Positions 31,901 through 44,648 of a stretch of 64,000 bases of DNA are shown here, piece by piece (the stretch's first letter is position 1; each line of letters starts with the position of its first letter). This DNA is from Brachypodium distachyon (Eukaryota; Streptophyta; Magnoliopsida; Poales; Poaceae), in NCBI RefSeq assembly GCF_000005505.3, contig NC_016131.3, forward strand, positions 71,126,355 through 71,190,354, read 5' to 3'. The notes under the pieces were generated by a model, which was given only the letters and a program-made list of their open reading frames with translations, was not told where the DNA came from and did not search any database. Made by a program: the position numbers and the translations under genes.

Positions 31901-33920
31901 TTCGGCGGCCAGGTTCGCACCGACGGTAACAGCGCTCCTTGTCGCCGGCTTGGAGGGGCAGCTTCTTCACTTTGGCGGCCTCCTCCCGGAGCCCCCGCCC
32001 CTTGCCGGGACGCGCTCTCGAGCCCACGCCTCCTCCGGCTAGCCCTTGCGGGGTGGCGCGGGCCTTCTTTGTTGCCGGGGCGTCAGCTGCAGTAGCGGCC
32101 CGGACGACCTCGCCAACGCACCAAGCAGCGTCTTTGAGATCGCACCCGATGGAGAGGACTCCGTAGACGGACGGCATCTTCATCACGCCGTAGGCGCAAT
32201 GCGTAGCCGCCATAAACTTAATCAGCGCCGGCCGACCAAGGATCCCGTTGTAGGGCAACGGGGTGTGCGCCACGTCGAACACGATGTGCTCGGTCCTGAA
32301 TGCTTCCCGAGACCCGAAGGTGACCGGCAGCGTGATGCGTCCCAGCGGGCGCATGATCCCGGGGTTCACCCCCCGGAATGGTTCGGTGGGCTTCAGCTGC
32401 TCCACCGGCAGCTGGAGCTTTTCCACCAGCCTGGTGGACAGGAGGTTAAGCCCTGCTCCGTTGTCCACCAGTACCTTGGTCACCGTCATATTGCTAATGA
32501 TCGGCGAGACAACGAAGGGTATTACCCCGGAACCCAATTGTCGTACCGGGTGGTCGTCGGCGCTGAAGGTGATCGGCACGTGCGACCACCTCAGCGGTTG
32601 TTGCGGCTCCGCATCCGGCAACAGCGTGCACACGTCGCGGGTGAGGCGCTTCACCGCGGCGTGTGATGGGAGAGCGTAAGATCCCCCATGGATGCAGGCG
32701 ACACCATGAGGCTCCTGGAAGCCCGGCTCGTCGCCGCCGGAATGGTTGGACTCGCGCTGCTCCTCGGCGCGCGCCCTGTCGCGCCCGCGAGGAGGGCGCT
32801 CCCGCGCAGCGAGGTGCTGACCGCGCCCTCCTTGGGGTTCAACCCTGCCGGCACCACCGCCGGCCGGCCTCGGACCCGCTCTGGGGTCGTTCGGGCAATC
32901 TTGGGAGAGATGCCCGATGTCGCCACAATTGAAGCAGGCGCCGGAGGTGCGGCGCTCCTCGTGGCGCGGCTCCCGCCGCTGCTTGATCCCTTGCAGGACG
33001 CGGCAACTCTGCGCGTCGTGGGTGGAGTTGTTGTGGATAGGACAGCGGGACGCGTCGCCCTGCTTCCCGCCAGATTCTCCCCCCGGCGAGGCCTTCTTGG
33101 TGGGCCTCGCGGCAGGAGCCCCCGAGTCTGCAGCGAGGACTTGCTTCCTGCTGCGCTTACGGAACCCTTCTTCTGCGAGCCCTCGCCAAGGCTCGCGGCA
33201 GCCTGGGCTGCCAGCTCGGGCGCTAGGTGCCCCTCCTCAGCCATGGTGCACTTGTGTGCCAAGGCGTACAAGTTTTGCGTCGTCCGGATCCGATGCGTGC
33301 TCAGCTTCTCATGCATCTTGAGATCGCGGACGTTGATGGCGAAGGTGTTGATGATGGCGGCCGCCTCCGCCTCCGGGATAGAATAGGAGAGATTGGAGAA
33401 GCGGTTGACGAAGGCCCGCAACGTCTCTCCCGGTTTTTGCACGATGGTGTGCAGCTCCGCCATGGTTCCCGGGCGCTTGTAGCCGCCCTGGAACGCGCTC
33501 ACGAACTGCTCGCGCAGGTCTGCCCAGGTGGCGACGGATCCGGCGGGCAGGTTGAGCAACCAGGTTCGCGCTGCTCCCTTCAGGACCATCGGGAACCAGT
33601 TCGCCCTGACCTTATCGTCGGCACCGATGGCATGCATGCCCAGCGTATAGGTCAGCAGAAAATCTTTGGGGTTAACGGTCCTGTCGCACGTATCGAGCGC
33701 AGGCGCTCGGAACTTACGGGGCCACACCACCCGCCGCAACTCGCGTGCGAACGCAGTGCAGCCGTCTTCTGGGCCCAGGGGAGCACCTTCTTGCTGCAGT
33801 GGCTGCTGGCACTCCACCTCGCGCCTGCGCCGGCGCTCCAAGCGCTTGGCGCAGATCCTCCTGTTGTCGGGCATTCAAGATGCCACGTGCGCGTGAATCA
33901 CCAACCCGCTTGGGGGGCAT
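31901..33920 (-). pseudogene. gag-pol: gag and protease part of Tat element J
   Basis: ATG at 33920 (MPPKRVGDSRARGILNARQQ). A frameshift soon after moves the reading to 33874-32651. The Gag core shows NWFPMVLKGAARTWLLNLP, WADLREQFVSAFQGGYKRPG and GETLRAFVNRFSNLSYSIPE. A second frameshift puts the zinc knuckle CFNCGDIGHLSQDC (32936-32893) out of frame. The protease (about 32580-32180) has VLVDNGAGLNLLSTRL, with Asn in the second place of the DTG-type triad, then NGILGRPALIKF. Neighbours: RT begins within about 100 bases of the protease region's end, after a frameshift near 31940. Confidence 0.85.
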
Positions 33921-34030
33921 GGTGACAAGGCTCGTCGACGAAGAAGAGTGAAGCCGATGCCGATGGGAACTTCCATTGCCGGCGATCTCCGGCGCTGTCC
34001 ACTCCCGCGCCCCCTACCTGGCACGCCGGA
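33921..34030 (-). other. Leader of Tat element J with imperfect primer binding site
   Basis: 110 bp between the gag ATG and the 5' LTR. The first bases after the LTR on the minus strand are TCCGGCGTGCCAGGTAGGGG. No TGG touches the LTR; CGGCGTGCCAGG (starting at 34028) may be a mutated TGG-type site. I do not assign a tRNA. Confidence 0.4.
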
Positions 34031-35063
34031 TGTCGTCGCTCGGTGCTCCGACACCGGGGGCGTGCAGCCACGTCCCCCTTTTAGGTTCGGTGGGGGCGTC
34101 TGGGGTAGAGACTAGATGATCGCCGGCACGGCCGACGAGGCCCTATGGGGCCGGCGAGCCAAAGTGCTAGGGGTACGCGCTAGTCCAAGAACAGACGTAC
34201 GCACGTTTTTTACCCAGGTTCGGGCCACCCGGAGGTGTAAAACCCTAAGTCCTGCCTGTCTGAGCTGATATTGATTACGGATCAAATGTTTACAGGTTGC
34301 CGGGCAAGCTCCCGGGCTTTCTATCAGTGGCTAGGCACTTCTCACTACTCTCCGCTGGCTGCCTACTGGAGTCAGTAAGCGTCTATCGAGCGAGCTTCGT
34401 CCGAACCAACTAACCGACCAGCTGACTAACTTCTCCAACTGTCTGACCCGTCAACCTTCTCTCTCTCCTTTTTTTAGGCCGTTGGCATGGGTCCTCCTTT
34501 TATACACAAGGGAATGCCACATGTGCCACGGTGCATGGGCTACAAGCGTCCAAAGGGGAGGCACGCAACTCTCCCTGGTGAGCTGGTGGCATGCATGGGT
34601 GCCACCTCGGTTGCTAGGGGCCTAAGACCCTAGGGTAGGATTGGACAACCACTGTTCCTTTGACACGACGGGTAACTACCCGTCGGTCGGCTCGTTTACT
34701 GAGCCGCGTGCCTTACTCCTTGCCTTCGTGGGACCGCGCGTTCCGCGCCCGCCACGCGCCCGTGTGGCGCTGTCCAGTGGGCCCCACGACCCGAGGCGGG
34801 GGCACGCGTCCGGGAGCCTCCAGTCCCCGCAAGTCGGCCCGGGAAGCACCCGGGCCCAGCGCGCCCGAGATCCTCCTCCCGGGAAGCAGCTTCCTGGGAG
34901 GTGCCTAATCGGGAATATTCCTGGAAGCCCCGCTAGCCCCTTTCGGGCTGGTAGCTTGCCGGGAAGCTCGTTGGCGCTCCCCGGGATGAGACCTTCCCGG
35001 GAACCCTGGGGAGGGGGCCACGCGTCGCGCAGCGGTGGTACCCCGGGTGCCACTGGTGCGACA
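34031..35063 (-). repeat. 5' LTR of Tat element J
   Basis: 1033 bp, same length as the 3' LTR at 12772. Minus-strand TATA box at 34504-34498. Ends TG...CA. Confidence 0.93.
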
Positions 35064-36198
35064 TCTGTCCATTGGGACAGAGAAATAAATATTTTGAATT
35101 AAAATATTTGGCCGATGCCAATAAAATTATAATTTAGGGTTTTAATCAATGGTTTTTGCCTTTTGTTTAAAAGCCTAATACATTATTTTTTAATTACCAA
35201 TGCTTAGGAGCAGTTGATCATCCAAATAAAATAAAACCCAATCATGTCACATGCTTCCATCGCATCAAAGCATACTTTCTTTTGCCATGATGTGAATTGT
35301 GTGTTTATATATGCATTGTTTGTATTTGAATTGTTTTCTCGGAGAGCTAACCTTGTGATTTGTGACGAGTGTTTGAACTCCAACTGCTACCAAGGCAAGT
35401 TCACTTTGATCATATCCGATTATTGTTGTTTTAAAAATACTTATGCATTAGAGTTGTTTTTAGAAATGCATTGACAGGATTATTACTCGTACTTATGCTA
35501 GCTATGACTTGACCAATTAGTGATAGGATTTCCTTTGCCATTACCCTTCCACCAATTGCCATCGTAAGTAGTTGATTTGCTACGCTATGTTAGTATACGT
35601 GGGAGGGAACCTCAATTACCTTGAAACAGTTATTATGAGGTATTTTGGAAACCTGGCAAAAACAACTTTAATGAATCGTCCTGGGTGGGCTGCTTTGAGT
35701 AGGATAAACTATGTATTGCTACCACGCCATAAAGCCTGAACCCCACTATACCTCAATTGCATATACTTGGTAGGATATGTTATAACTTCCAGGTGAACTT
35801 GCCAATACATTTAATGTATTGACCACGTAGTGGCTGCAATCAATAATGCAGGTGAATCTAACGAAGAGTGAGGTTCGTCGATGTTCTTTGGGTCATGTGC
35901 TTAAATTCCAACATGCTCTCTCCTCTGGGAGTAGTTGAGGCCCATTTAGCTCCACCTCTTCCGCTGCCGTTTGTGAAACAATATTTTGATATTTTGGAAC
36001 TATATTTGTTATGCTGACCCAAGGGGTTATGCAAGTTTGTAAGTACAATTTAAGTTCTGGATGATACGATGTAATAAAGTACTTTCAACCTTTGTATCTT
36101 GGTATTACATCTTGAAACTGTGTGTGCTAGTGAGTCCATCCAGGGACTAGCACAAATAAGCACAGAGATCGAACCCTGTAAGGGGGAGGATCGCTTCA
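35064..36198 (+). repeat. 5' LTR of T1, right fragment (includes TCTGT duplication 35064-35068)
   Basis: Continues the T1 LTR after element J and ends GGATCGCTTCA at 36198. Compared with C and G it has lost several hundred bases at about 35700 (TTTGAGT joined to AGGATAAAC). Confidence 0.8.
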
Positions 36199-36675
36199 CA
36201 TGGTATCAGAGCAATGTGTTGCCTGTAGGAACGTGACCCTAGTTTGGATTAGGATAAGACAAACCAAAGACCAAACCTTAGGATTATTTCTTATCCCTAT
36301 CTAATCTATATATATACATATATTTTACTCCTTATCCCTACTCATCTAAGTCTTTGCATTTAATCTTACATATGCATGGCATGTTTATTGATTTATTCCA
36401 CATATACATCAAATACTATGCCTTATACCACAGATGCATGTTTCTTTCATTATACCACAGATACATATTTATTTTATTATACCAATAACCACTATAATCA
36501 TGTTACTATGTTATACAGATATTATTATGCATCCAATTTTATTTTGCAATTCCACCATTTATACTAAATTTTATCACTTTATTCCCACTCTACTACCTTT
36601 AATTTATTTTTACATACATCCCACCATTTGATCATGTCACTGATACTCCCTTACCTTTCTTCTTGTTTTCTATAG
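36199..36675 (+). other. Leader of T1, with primer binding site at 36201-36212
   Basis: TGGTATCAGAGC (exact iMet-tRNA site) two bases after the LTR, then AT-rich sequence ending TTTTCTATAG before the ORF0 ATG. No ORF supported. Confidence 0.8.
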
Positions 36676-37562
36676 ATGGGAAGCCCAACACCGTTTGGTA
36701 ATGTCCCGCCGTTTACCCGAGTCTACTACCCTCCACGGACGACGACCAGTTGTTCAGTGCCCCTTTGGCGGCACTGTGTGCGTCTCTTGACCTGCCACCA
36801 CCTAGGTTCAGAGGCCGAGTCGAGCCCGCCGTGCCAGAAGGATGGCAGCCACGGTGGGAGATTGAGGCGAAGATTCGCGGGCATGAGATCGCGCCTGCCA
36901 CTCAGGATATCACCTTCATCGCCCGCTACCCCACCTTTGAGCAAGGCCTTCAGTTCGCCATGCAGTGCGCCTTCGCGCAGGTGTGCCGGGACCATCGGCA
37001 CGAGTTTCCCGAGGACGTCCCCTTCCTCCTCTTTGGAAGGCGGAACCATGCATGCTCCGCCGTGGCAACAACCAATGACGAGGCTGCAACCCCGATGACG
37101 ACCCACTTCGAGAACATGGAGGCAAACACCGTGGACCTAGAGTCTTGCCTCGAGCACGAGATGACCAGGGCTGACCTAGCCGAGGAGCAGGTCGGTAATC
37201 TATTGCGAGAGAATGCACAGCTACAGGAGGACAAGACCGTGTTGGAGAACGATGTCCTCAACATGGGAGGAGCCATAGAGCAGCTGCTGTATGAGAGAGA
37301 ACAAGCTCGATACTACAGCAAGCAGTTCAAGGCCTTCATTGAATCCGCCACCGCCGAGCCAGCACCCGCAGCAGCACCAGCTACCGCACTGGCACCAGAC
37401 CAGGCACCACCCCCACCGTAGGATTCGGAGGTGGTACTTCAGGAGGGAGTGCCGATTGAGGAGGAGGAGCCCCAGCAAGTCCACGAGATGGACACCCCTG
37501 CCTCTAACACCCGCTCCAAGAAGGGGGCAAATGGAGCCGCGTCATCAGCCACACCTCCCTAG
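36676..37562 (+). pseudogene. ORF0 pseudogene of T1
   Basis: Starts MGSPTPFGNVPPFTRVYYP. One base is missing near 36731 (CTACCCTCC against CTACCCCTCC in C), shifting the frame; the rest reads in the second frame (FSAPLAALCASLDLPPPRFR to the coiled coil LEHEMTRADLAEEQVGNLL). A TAG at about 37419 replaces a CAG. Otherwise it follows the intact ORF0 of C closely. Confidence 0.85.
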
Positions 37563-37670
37563 TCTCGATGCCTACCAGCTTATATTAGTTTTTATCGTTA
37601 TCAGTTTTGCGAGTTAGTCATTGACCACAGTCTATGTGTATGGCAATGTAGATTGATTTCCGTACTCTTT

Positions 37671-40600
37671 TTTAACATCCCAAAAAAAATTCAAACTTTT
37701 ACATGTGCATTGCATCCATAAGCATCATGCCACAATTGCATATTTGAATTCAAATATGAATCTCAAAAGGCTTTAAAAGATTTTATTTCAATTTAAACCC
37801 TAGGGTTTTCACCCATTTGAGCTTTGGATCTTCAAACCAATAGGGTTTATGTATAGAAGGGTTTCTTGCAAAAATAAGCTATCCCATAATTTTTGGATAA
37901 TTATTTGGAGTTCAAAAACTATTTTATTTAAATAGTTATATAGCCCTAAAGGCATTTATAGGGCAAATGTATTTTTAGATATTTTATTTTGAGGGGAAAT
38001 TACTCCCAAAAGTTGAATCATGATAAAACATGATTTTACAAATTTTCTGGAATTTATTTGGGCCAATTTGGAGTTCAAAATCAAAAGATATCAAAGAAAT
38101 GAGAAAAAGAGAAAAAGAAAAGGCTAAAAGAAAAAAAAGGAAAAACCGGACTGGCCCGGCCAAATGGGCCGAACCGGTCCCGAACCGAGCAAGCCGGCCC
38201 AGCGCGCGCCCGACCGCGCCGAGCCACTGACAGGTGGGGCCCACCTGTCGGGGTCGTCTTCTCCGCAGGGAAAGCCCCGGATCTCCGCCGCGACGCGAGC
38301 GCCTTCCTTCTTCGCCGCTGCGCGCTCACTGCCGCGATCTCCTCGTCCCGTGCCTCCCGCGCCTCGCCACCCGCGTCATTATAAAGCCCCGCTTTCCCTC
38401 TCTTCTTTCCCCCTCTTGCTTCCCTGTCTCCTCGCGCCCACGCCGCCGGATTTGCTCGCCGAAGAACACCGCCGCCGCCGCCGTCTTTTGCTTCGGGACG
38501 ACACGCCGGTGAGCCTCCCCGCTCGCATCCTCAAATTTCTGGACCGCATCGACGGTGCGCCCATTTTGACGTGCGCGATTTCTTGTTTGGCGTGCTGTAG
38601 CAGCCGGACGCCGCCCCCCCGACCTCGCCGGAGCCCGCACTGCACCACCGCCGCTCGCCGTCGTCCCAGGCGTTGCCTCGGACCTTGCCTCGCCGAACGG
38701 ACCGCGTCATGGCCTTCGTCTCGTCGCGCCGCTCCCGCCCGTCTCTTCCCTGTGCCGCCAGCTCCACCGGAGATCCCGTCCCCATCTCCGCCTTGACGCG
38801 CCGCTTCATCTCCGCTCTTCCCCGAGCTGCCAGCCTCGCCGAAGTGCCTGCGCCGCCGCCGGAGCCGCTCGCCGGAACCCTAAGGTTCCCGGAGGTGAGC
38901 CCCATCAATCCCAGCCGTCGGATCTTGGCCAACGGCCAAGATTAGAACATGTTTATTCATTTTAATCGAACCGGTATCGTCCAATAAGATCACGCCACGT
39001 GTCTCTGCTTAAATAAAAACGAGAATAAAATTTTACTCCCGGAATTGATTTAAATGGCACTTTTGCAGAAAAGCCCCTGTAACTTCAAATGCTTATAACT
39101 TTTAAACCCTTTGGCCAAATTTGACAAACCTTATCTTTGTGGAAAGCTCTCAACCTGTAGAATCTTTTGGCACTGTCTAAATTTAAATTTGAATATTTTA
39201 ATCACAGTCAATTTACAGAATAGGGTTTAATGCCATTTAATTCATAACTAATTATTTAGAAGTCCTTTTTAACTGAAACCAGTGCCCAATTTTTTTTTAT
39301 CCTCTGTCCAATGTGACAGAGAAATAAATATTTTGAATTAAATTACGTGGCTGATGCCAATAAAACTATAATTTAGGGTTTTAATCAATTGTTTTTGCCT
39401 TTTGTTTAAAACCCTAATGCATTATTTTAAGTACCAAGGCTTAGGATCAGTTGATCATCCAAATAAAATAAACCCAATCATGTCACATGCTTGCATCGCA
39501 TCATAGCATACTTTCTTTTGTCATGATGTGAATTGTGTGTTTATATATGCATTTTTTGTATTTGAATAGTTTTCTCAGAGAGCGAACCTTGTGATTGTGC
39601 TATGTTAGTAAACGTGGGAGGGAATTTCAATCACTGTGAAATGATGATGTGAAGTGATTTTGGAAACTTGGCAAAAACAACCCTAATGAACCATCTTGGG
39701 TGGACTGCTTTGAGATTTTGAGATATTATGCGACGTCAGGTCCACTTCTATGGGTCCCTCTGAGTCGAGTCTCCATGGATTCGGAGATGGATCGTCCATG
39801 GACATCTCTTCGGTGGATTCGGGGAGCGTTTGCGTCGCAAATGTGGAATGCCACCAGGGGTATCAGAGACTGGACTAGTTTCCTGTTTAGTAGCTTCCAG
39901 TACAACCACATGGTAATATGGGCTCTGGCTGGATGGAGTAAGAAATGTTTACCCAGATCCGAGGAATTGTACTGAGGTAGTTGTGTAGGTGGGAGCGCGG
40001 ATCCCTCAGGTGGTCTAGGTGAATGTAACATCCCAAAATTTCAAACTTTTACATGTGCATTGCATCCATGAGCATCATGCCACAATTGCATATTTGAATT
40101 CAAATTTTGAATCTCAAAAGGGCTCTAAAAGATTTTGTTTACACCTATTTGAGCTTTGGATCTTCAAACCATTAATATTTATATATAAAAGGGGTTTATT
40201 GCACATATGAGCTATCCCATAATTTTTGGATAATTATTTGGAGTTAAAAAAAATATTTTATTCAAATAGATATATGGCCCTAAAGGAATTTATAGGGCAA
40301 ATGTATTTTTACATATTTTATTTTGAAGAGAAACTACTTCCAAAAGTTGTATCTTGGTAGAACATGATTTTACAAATTTTCTGGATTTTATTTGGACTAA
40401 ATTGGAGTTCAAACCCAAAAGATATCAAAGAAATGAGAAAAACAGAAACAAAGAAAAGGGCTAAAAGAAAAAAAAAGGGGTAAACCGGACCGGCCCGGCC
40501 ATCTTGGGCCGAACCGGCCCCGTCCGACCGCGCCCGACCGGCCCCGCCAGCCCGCCACCCGCGCGCGCCCGCGACCGCTGACAGGTGGGGCCCACCTGTC

Positions 40601-41961
40601 AGGGGCTCCTATTTGTCTAAAAATGATAGGATTTGAATCATGATGCTTTTATGCAAAGTAGCCAAACCCCACTTAGCCAAACTATGCATGTACTTGGTAG
40701 GTCCTTTATAACTCTAGTGAGTTTGCCAATACCTTCAAATGTATCGACCACGTAGTGGCTGCAATTAATAATGCAGGTGAAACTGACGAAGAGTGAGGTT
40801 CGTCGATATTTCTTTGGGTCATGTGCTTACATTCCAACATGCTCTCTCCTTTGGGAGTAGATGAGGCCCTTTCACTCTACTTTTCCGCTGCAGCTTCATG
40901 ATACATTGTTATCATGGTTTTGAACTTTATTTGTTTATGCTGGCTTAGGAGGTCATGCAAGTTTGTAAGTACAATCTAAGTTCTGGATGATACGATGTAA
41001 TAAAGTACTTTTGACCTTTGTATCTTGGTATTACATCTTGAACTGTGTGTGCTAGTGAGTCGATCCAGGGACTAGCACAAGTAAGCACAGAGATCGAACC
41101 CTTGGTGAAGGGGGATCGCTTCAGTGAACATGTTCTGAAAATTCTTGAAGTCGATGCCGTTGCTACTCCACCCGGAGTATAGCAAGGGATTAACACGTCG
41201 ATTTCTTGTGGGGAATGTGTACAACCTCTCGAGAGTGTGAAACTAAGTACTTAGCCGTGTCCCCGGTTACGGATAATCATGAGCAACTAGATATTGGGGC
41301 TATAAGGAAAGTCTCACTCATTCCAATTTCTTAAATAAAATGAATGGTTTGAACTTGGGTTTAGGAGCATTGATGTTTCTACTCGATGTCCTTAGATTAA
41401 TAGGAGCATCGGTGTTTCTTCCCGGTCTCCATTAGTTAACAATAATGTAACACTTCTTTGTAGGAAGATAAACTATGCTTTGCTACCACGCCATAAAGCC
41501 TGAACCCCACTATACCTCAATTGCATATACTTGGTAGTATCTGTTATAACTTCCAGGTGAACTTGCCAATACATTCAATGTATTGACCACGTAGTGGCTG
41601 CAATCAATAATGCAGGTGAATCTGACGAAGTGTGAGGTTCGTCGATGTTCTTTGGGTCATGTGCTTACATACCAACATGCTCTCTCCTCTGGGAGTAGTT
41701 GAGGCCCATTTGCTCCACCTTTTCCGCTGCCGTTTGTGAAACAGTTTTTATGATATTTTGGAACTCTATTTGTATTGCTGACCCTAGGGGTTATGCAAGT
41801 TCGTAAGTACTTTTAAGTTCTGGATGATACGATGTAATAAAGTACTTTTGACGTTTGTATCTTGCTATTACATTTTGAAACTGTGTGTGCTAGTGAGTCG
41901 ATCCAGGGACCAGCACAATTAAGCACAGAGATCGAACCCTGTATGGGGGGGGATCGCTTCA
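37671..41961 (+). repeat. Solo LTR G (Tekay family), interrupted by H
   Basis: Starts TTTAACATCCC (second base changed from the usual TGTAAC) and ends GGATCGCTTCA, with TCTTT duplications at 37666-37670 and 41962-41966. Without H and one duplication copy it is about 3186 bp, close to the 3174 bp of the C LTR, so it is one LTR left by recombination between two. It keeps a TATA box (38380-38385), CT-rich tract, donor-like CGGAG|GTGAGC (38895) and iMet-adjacent end. About 200 bases are missing near 39598 relative to C. It sits in the ORF0-gag spacer of T1. Confidence 0.88.
40024..41123 (+). repeat. Solo LTR H, internally deleted, nested in G
   Basis: 1100 bp, TGTAACATCCCAAAATTTC to GGGATCGCTTCA, flanked by GTGAA (40019-40023 and 41124-41128). 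The middle is missing: CCTGTCAGGGGCTCC (near 40605) runs straight into TATTTGTCTAAAAATGATAG, which lie about 2.1 kb apart in C. So it has lost both the internal region and most of the promoter part. Confidence 0.88.
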
Positions 41962-41966
41962 TCTTT

Positions 41967-42047
41967 ATGGGCAGTGTCCCATCATGAACAAGTGTGATTT
42001 GCTATCTCTTTCATAAACGTTTTTATGATTGATTGAGTGTATGATTG
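41967..42047 (+). other. T1 spacer fragment between insertions G and E
   Basis: 81 bp (ATGGGCAGTGTCCCATC...) matching the ORF0-gag spacer of C near 21781. It ends in GATTG (42043-42047), the left target duplication of E. Confidence 0.75.
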
Positions 42048-44648
42048 TGTAACATCCCAATTTTCAAAACCCTTCATGCGCATTGCATATCATAAGCATC
42101 ATGTCACCCTTGCATTTGATCACTTTCAAAACCCTAAAGTTTGCCCAGAAAATCCTTTTTCAAAAATGTTTTTATTTGATTTTGGTCTTTGATCTTGCTC
42201 TTGAGTATTTGCATTTTAATCCAATAGGGTATTGTGGTAAAAAGGGATTTATTGCATATATAAAACTATCCCATAGATTGGCTTTTGAAAGTATTTTGAA
42301 AGATAATTTGTTTCGATAGCCTAAGGGAAATGTATTTTTAAATATTTTATTTTGAGGAAAATCTTGTTCCAAAAGTTAGATCATATGAAAATATGATTTT
42401 ACAAATTTTGTTGCATTTTATTTGGAGTGATTTGAAGCTTCAAATCAATTTTGAGGTTCAAAAAAAAGAAAATAGATAAAAGAAAAGGAAAAACCGGGGA
42501 AAACCGGCCGAACCGGCCGAACCGGACCGACCAGGTCAAACCGGACCGGACCGGCTCCGCCCCGCCTGAGCCGCCCGCTCACACTGACCGGTGGGACCCA
42601 CGCGTCATCTTCAACCTCCGTCCGAGAAATCCGGCCACGCACGCCCGCGAACTGCCCACTACTCCACCTCCGATTTCTCCGCGCTCGGGCCATTTTCTCC
42701 AAATCCTTGCGCGTCACCCCGAAGCCCTCGCTTTTCTCCTCCACTTCCCCCAAACCGCTCGCCCGATTTCGCCTCGGTTGCAATTTAATTGCTCGCCGGA
42801 GTTGCACTCGGCCGCCGCCGTTTTCCGCGTCTCGCCGCCGTTCCGGTGAGGTTCTTCCCGCGCCACTCCCCTAGCCTCTCTCCTCTCCCCGTCCCGAACG
42901 CCGTGACGCGCTCGCCTTTGCGTTTGGCCGCCGCCGCCGCCTCCGGCCGCCCGCGCCGGCCGTCTTCCCCAACGCCGGCCGCCGCCCGTGCTCCGCCCGC
43001 ACCCGCGCTCCGCTCGCGCCCATGCCGCTCGGCTGCGCCTCGAGCCCCCCCACCGCGCCGCCCGCGCGCGCCGCCCCTGCCGCTCGCCGCGCGCCCGCGC
43101 GACCTGCTCGCGCCGCCTACACGCGCCGTGCCCGCGCGACCTGCTCGTGCCGCCCGCCCGCGCCCGCGCACCCGCCGCGTCCTGCGCCCCGCGCCGCTCG
43201 CCCCCGCTGCTGCCCGCGCTCCGCCCCGCGCCCGTGCGCCGCCCGCCGCCGCCGGCGCGCTCGTCCGCCGGCCGGAACCCTAGAAACCGGCCAGTCCCGC
43301 GCTGCCACGTGGCAGGGCTTTTGTTTTATTTTATTTCGGCCAATTTGGATAATGCAATTTTGCAGAAAAGCCCCTACAATTTCAAAACCCATATCTTTTA
43401 AACCGTTTGTCCAAAATTTACGATCCACACCTTTCTGGAATCGTCTCAACGTGTAGAATATTTTAGCACTGTTTATTTTCAGTTTTGAATAACTTAGACA
43501 GTAGCTATTTACAGAATGGTGGTTTATGGTTCAAATTTCAAATGAATTGTTTCAAAATAGTTTTGGGCATGTTATCTTGCTGTAAAATTATTTAAACTTG
43601 TTCTCTATCCATTAGGACCAGAAAAGAAATTATCTTGTGTTTATATCATGGCATACAAGTTAAATATTGCTCTATATTGCCACCTGGGGTAACCGAGACT
43701 GGACTAGTTTCCTATTTAGAAGCTTCTAGTACAACCACAATGCTATATGGGCTCTGGCGAGACAAGAGTAAGTTGTATGAACCTAGACCCGAGGAATTGT
43801 ACTGAGGTAGCCGTGTAGGGGGAGCGTGATTCTCTCGTGGTTTAGGGAATTACCTCTGAAAATCTCGTAATCGATGTCGTTGCTACTATACCCTGAGGAC
43901 AGCGAGGGATTAACACGTCGGTTTCTTGTGGGGAATGTGTACAAACTCTCGAGAGCGTCAAAACTAAGTACTTAGCCGTGTCCCCGGCAACGGACAATTT
44001 GAGCAACTAGATGTGGAGCTGTAAGGAAAGTCTCACTCATTCCAATTTCTTAAATAAAATGAATGGTTTGAACAGGGTAGGAGCACTTGAAGAATCCACT
44101 TCAATGTACTCTAGGTTAATAGGAGCATGGGTGTGTCTACCCCGTGTCCATTAGTTAACATTATTATAACATTCCTTTGTAGTAGGGTAATTTATGTTCT
44201 GCTTCCACGCAAACAGCTTGAACTCTACCTTGCGAAATACTGCATATACTTGGTAGGTTCTGATATAACTCCTAGTGAATCTTGCCAATACATTCAATGT
44301 ATTGACCCTAGTGGCTACATCTTTTAATGATGCAGGAAGCTCCGACGACGAGTAAGATGTACGTTCTCCTTGTTTGGGTTACGGGCCTACATTCCAACAC
44401 GCTCTCACCGTGGTGTTGATGTGCCCTTGTATCTTTCGCTTTCCGCTGCTAAATAGTTGTTTTATTTTCAGCTAACCCGTGAGGTTATGCGAGTTGTAAG
44501 TACCCTCTTATATTCTGGATGAAACGTTGTAATATTGAGACCTTTGTTCTATGATATTACATCTTGAAACTGTGTGTGCTAGTGAGTCGATCCAGGGACT
44601 AGCACTAAAGCACAGAGATCGAACCCTTGTATGGGGGCGGTCGCTTCA
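42048..44648 (+). repeat. 5' LTR of element E (2601 bp, internal deletion)
   Basis: Matches the 3' LTR but lacks about 757 bases: GCTCTATATTG (43670) joins CCACCTGGGGTAACC, while the 3' LTR has these at about 51750 and 52494. A shared TGC at both ends suggests microhomology. Confidence 0.92.

Larger units (their letters stand above)
12772..35063 (-). mobile_element. Element J: complete-length Tat retrotransposon, minus strand, split by element C
   Basis: Two 1033-bp LTRs (12772-13804 and 34031-35063) flanked by TCTGT duplications. Without the nested element C and one copy of its target duplication it is about 9.7 kb. On the minus strand it runs: 5' LTR (35063-34031), gag, protease, RT, RNase H, second RNase H, [element C], integrase, then the antisense ORF on the plus strand, and the 3' LTR. 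By eye the two LTRs differ at about 37 of 1033 positions (about 3.6%), which at the commonly assumed 1.3e-8 substitutions per site per year gives roughly 1.4 million years. Frameshifts and stops break every gene. Confidence 0.93.
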
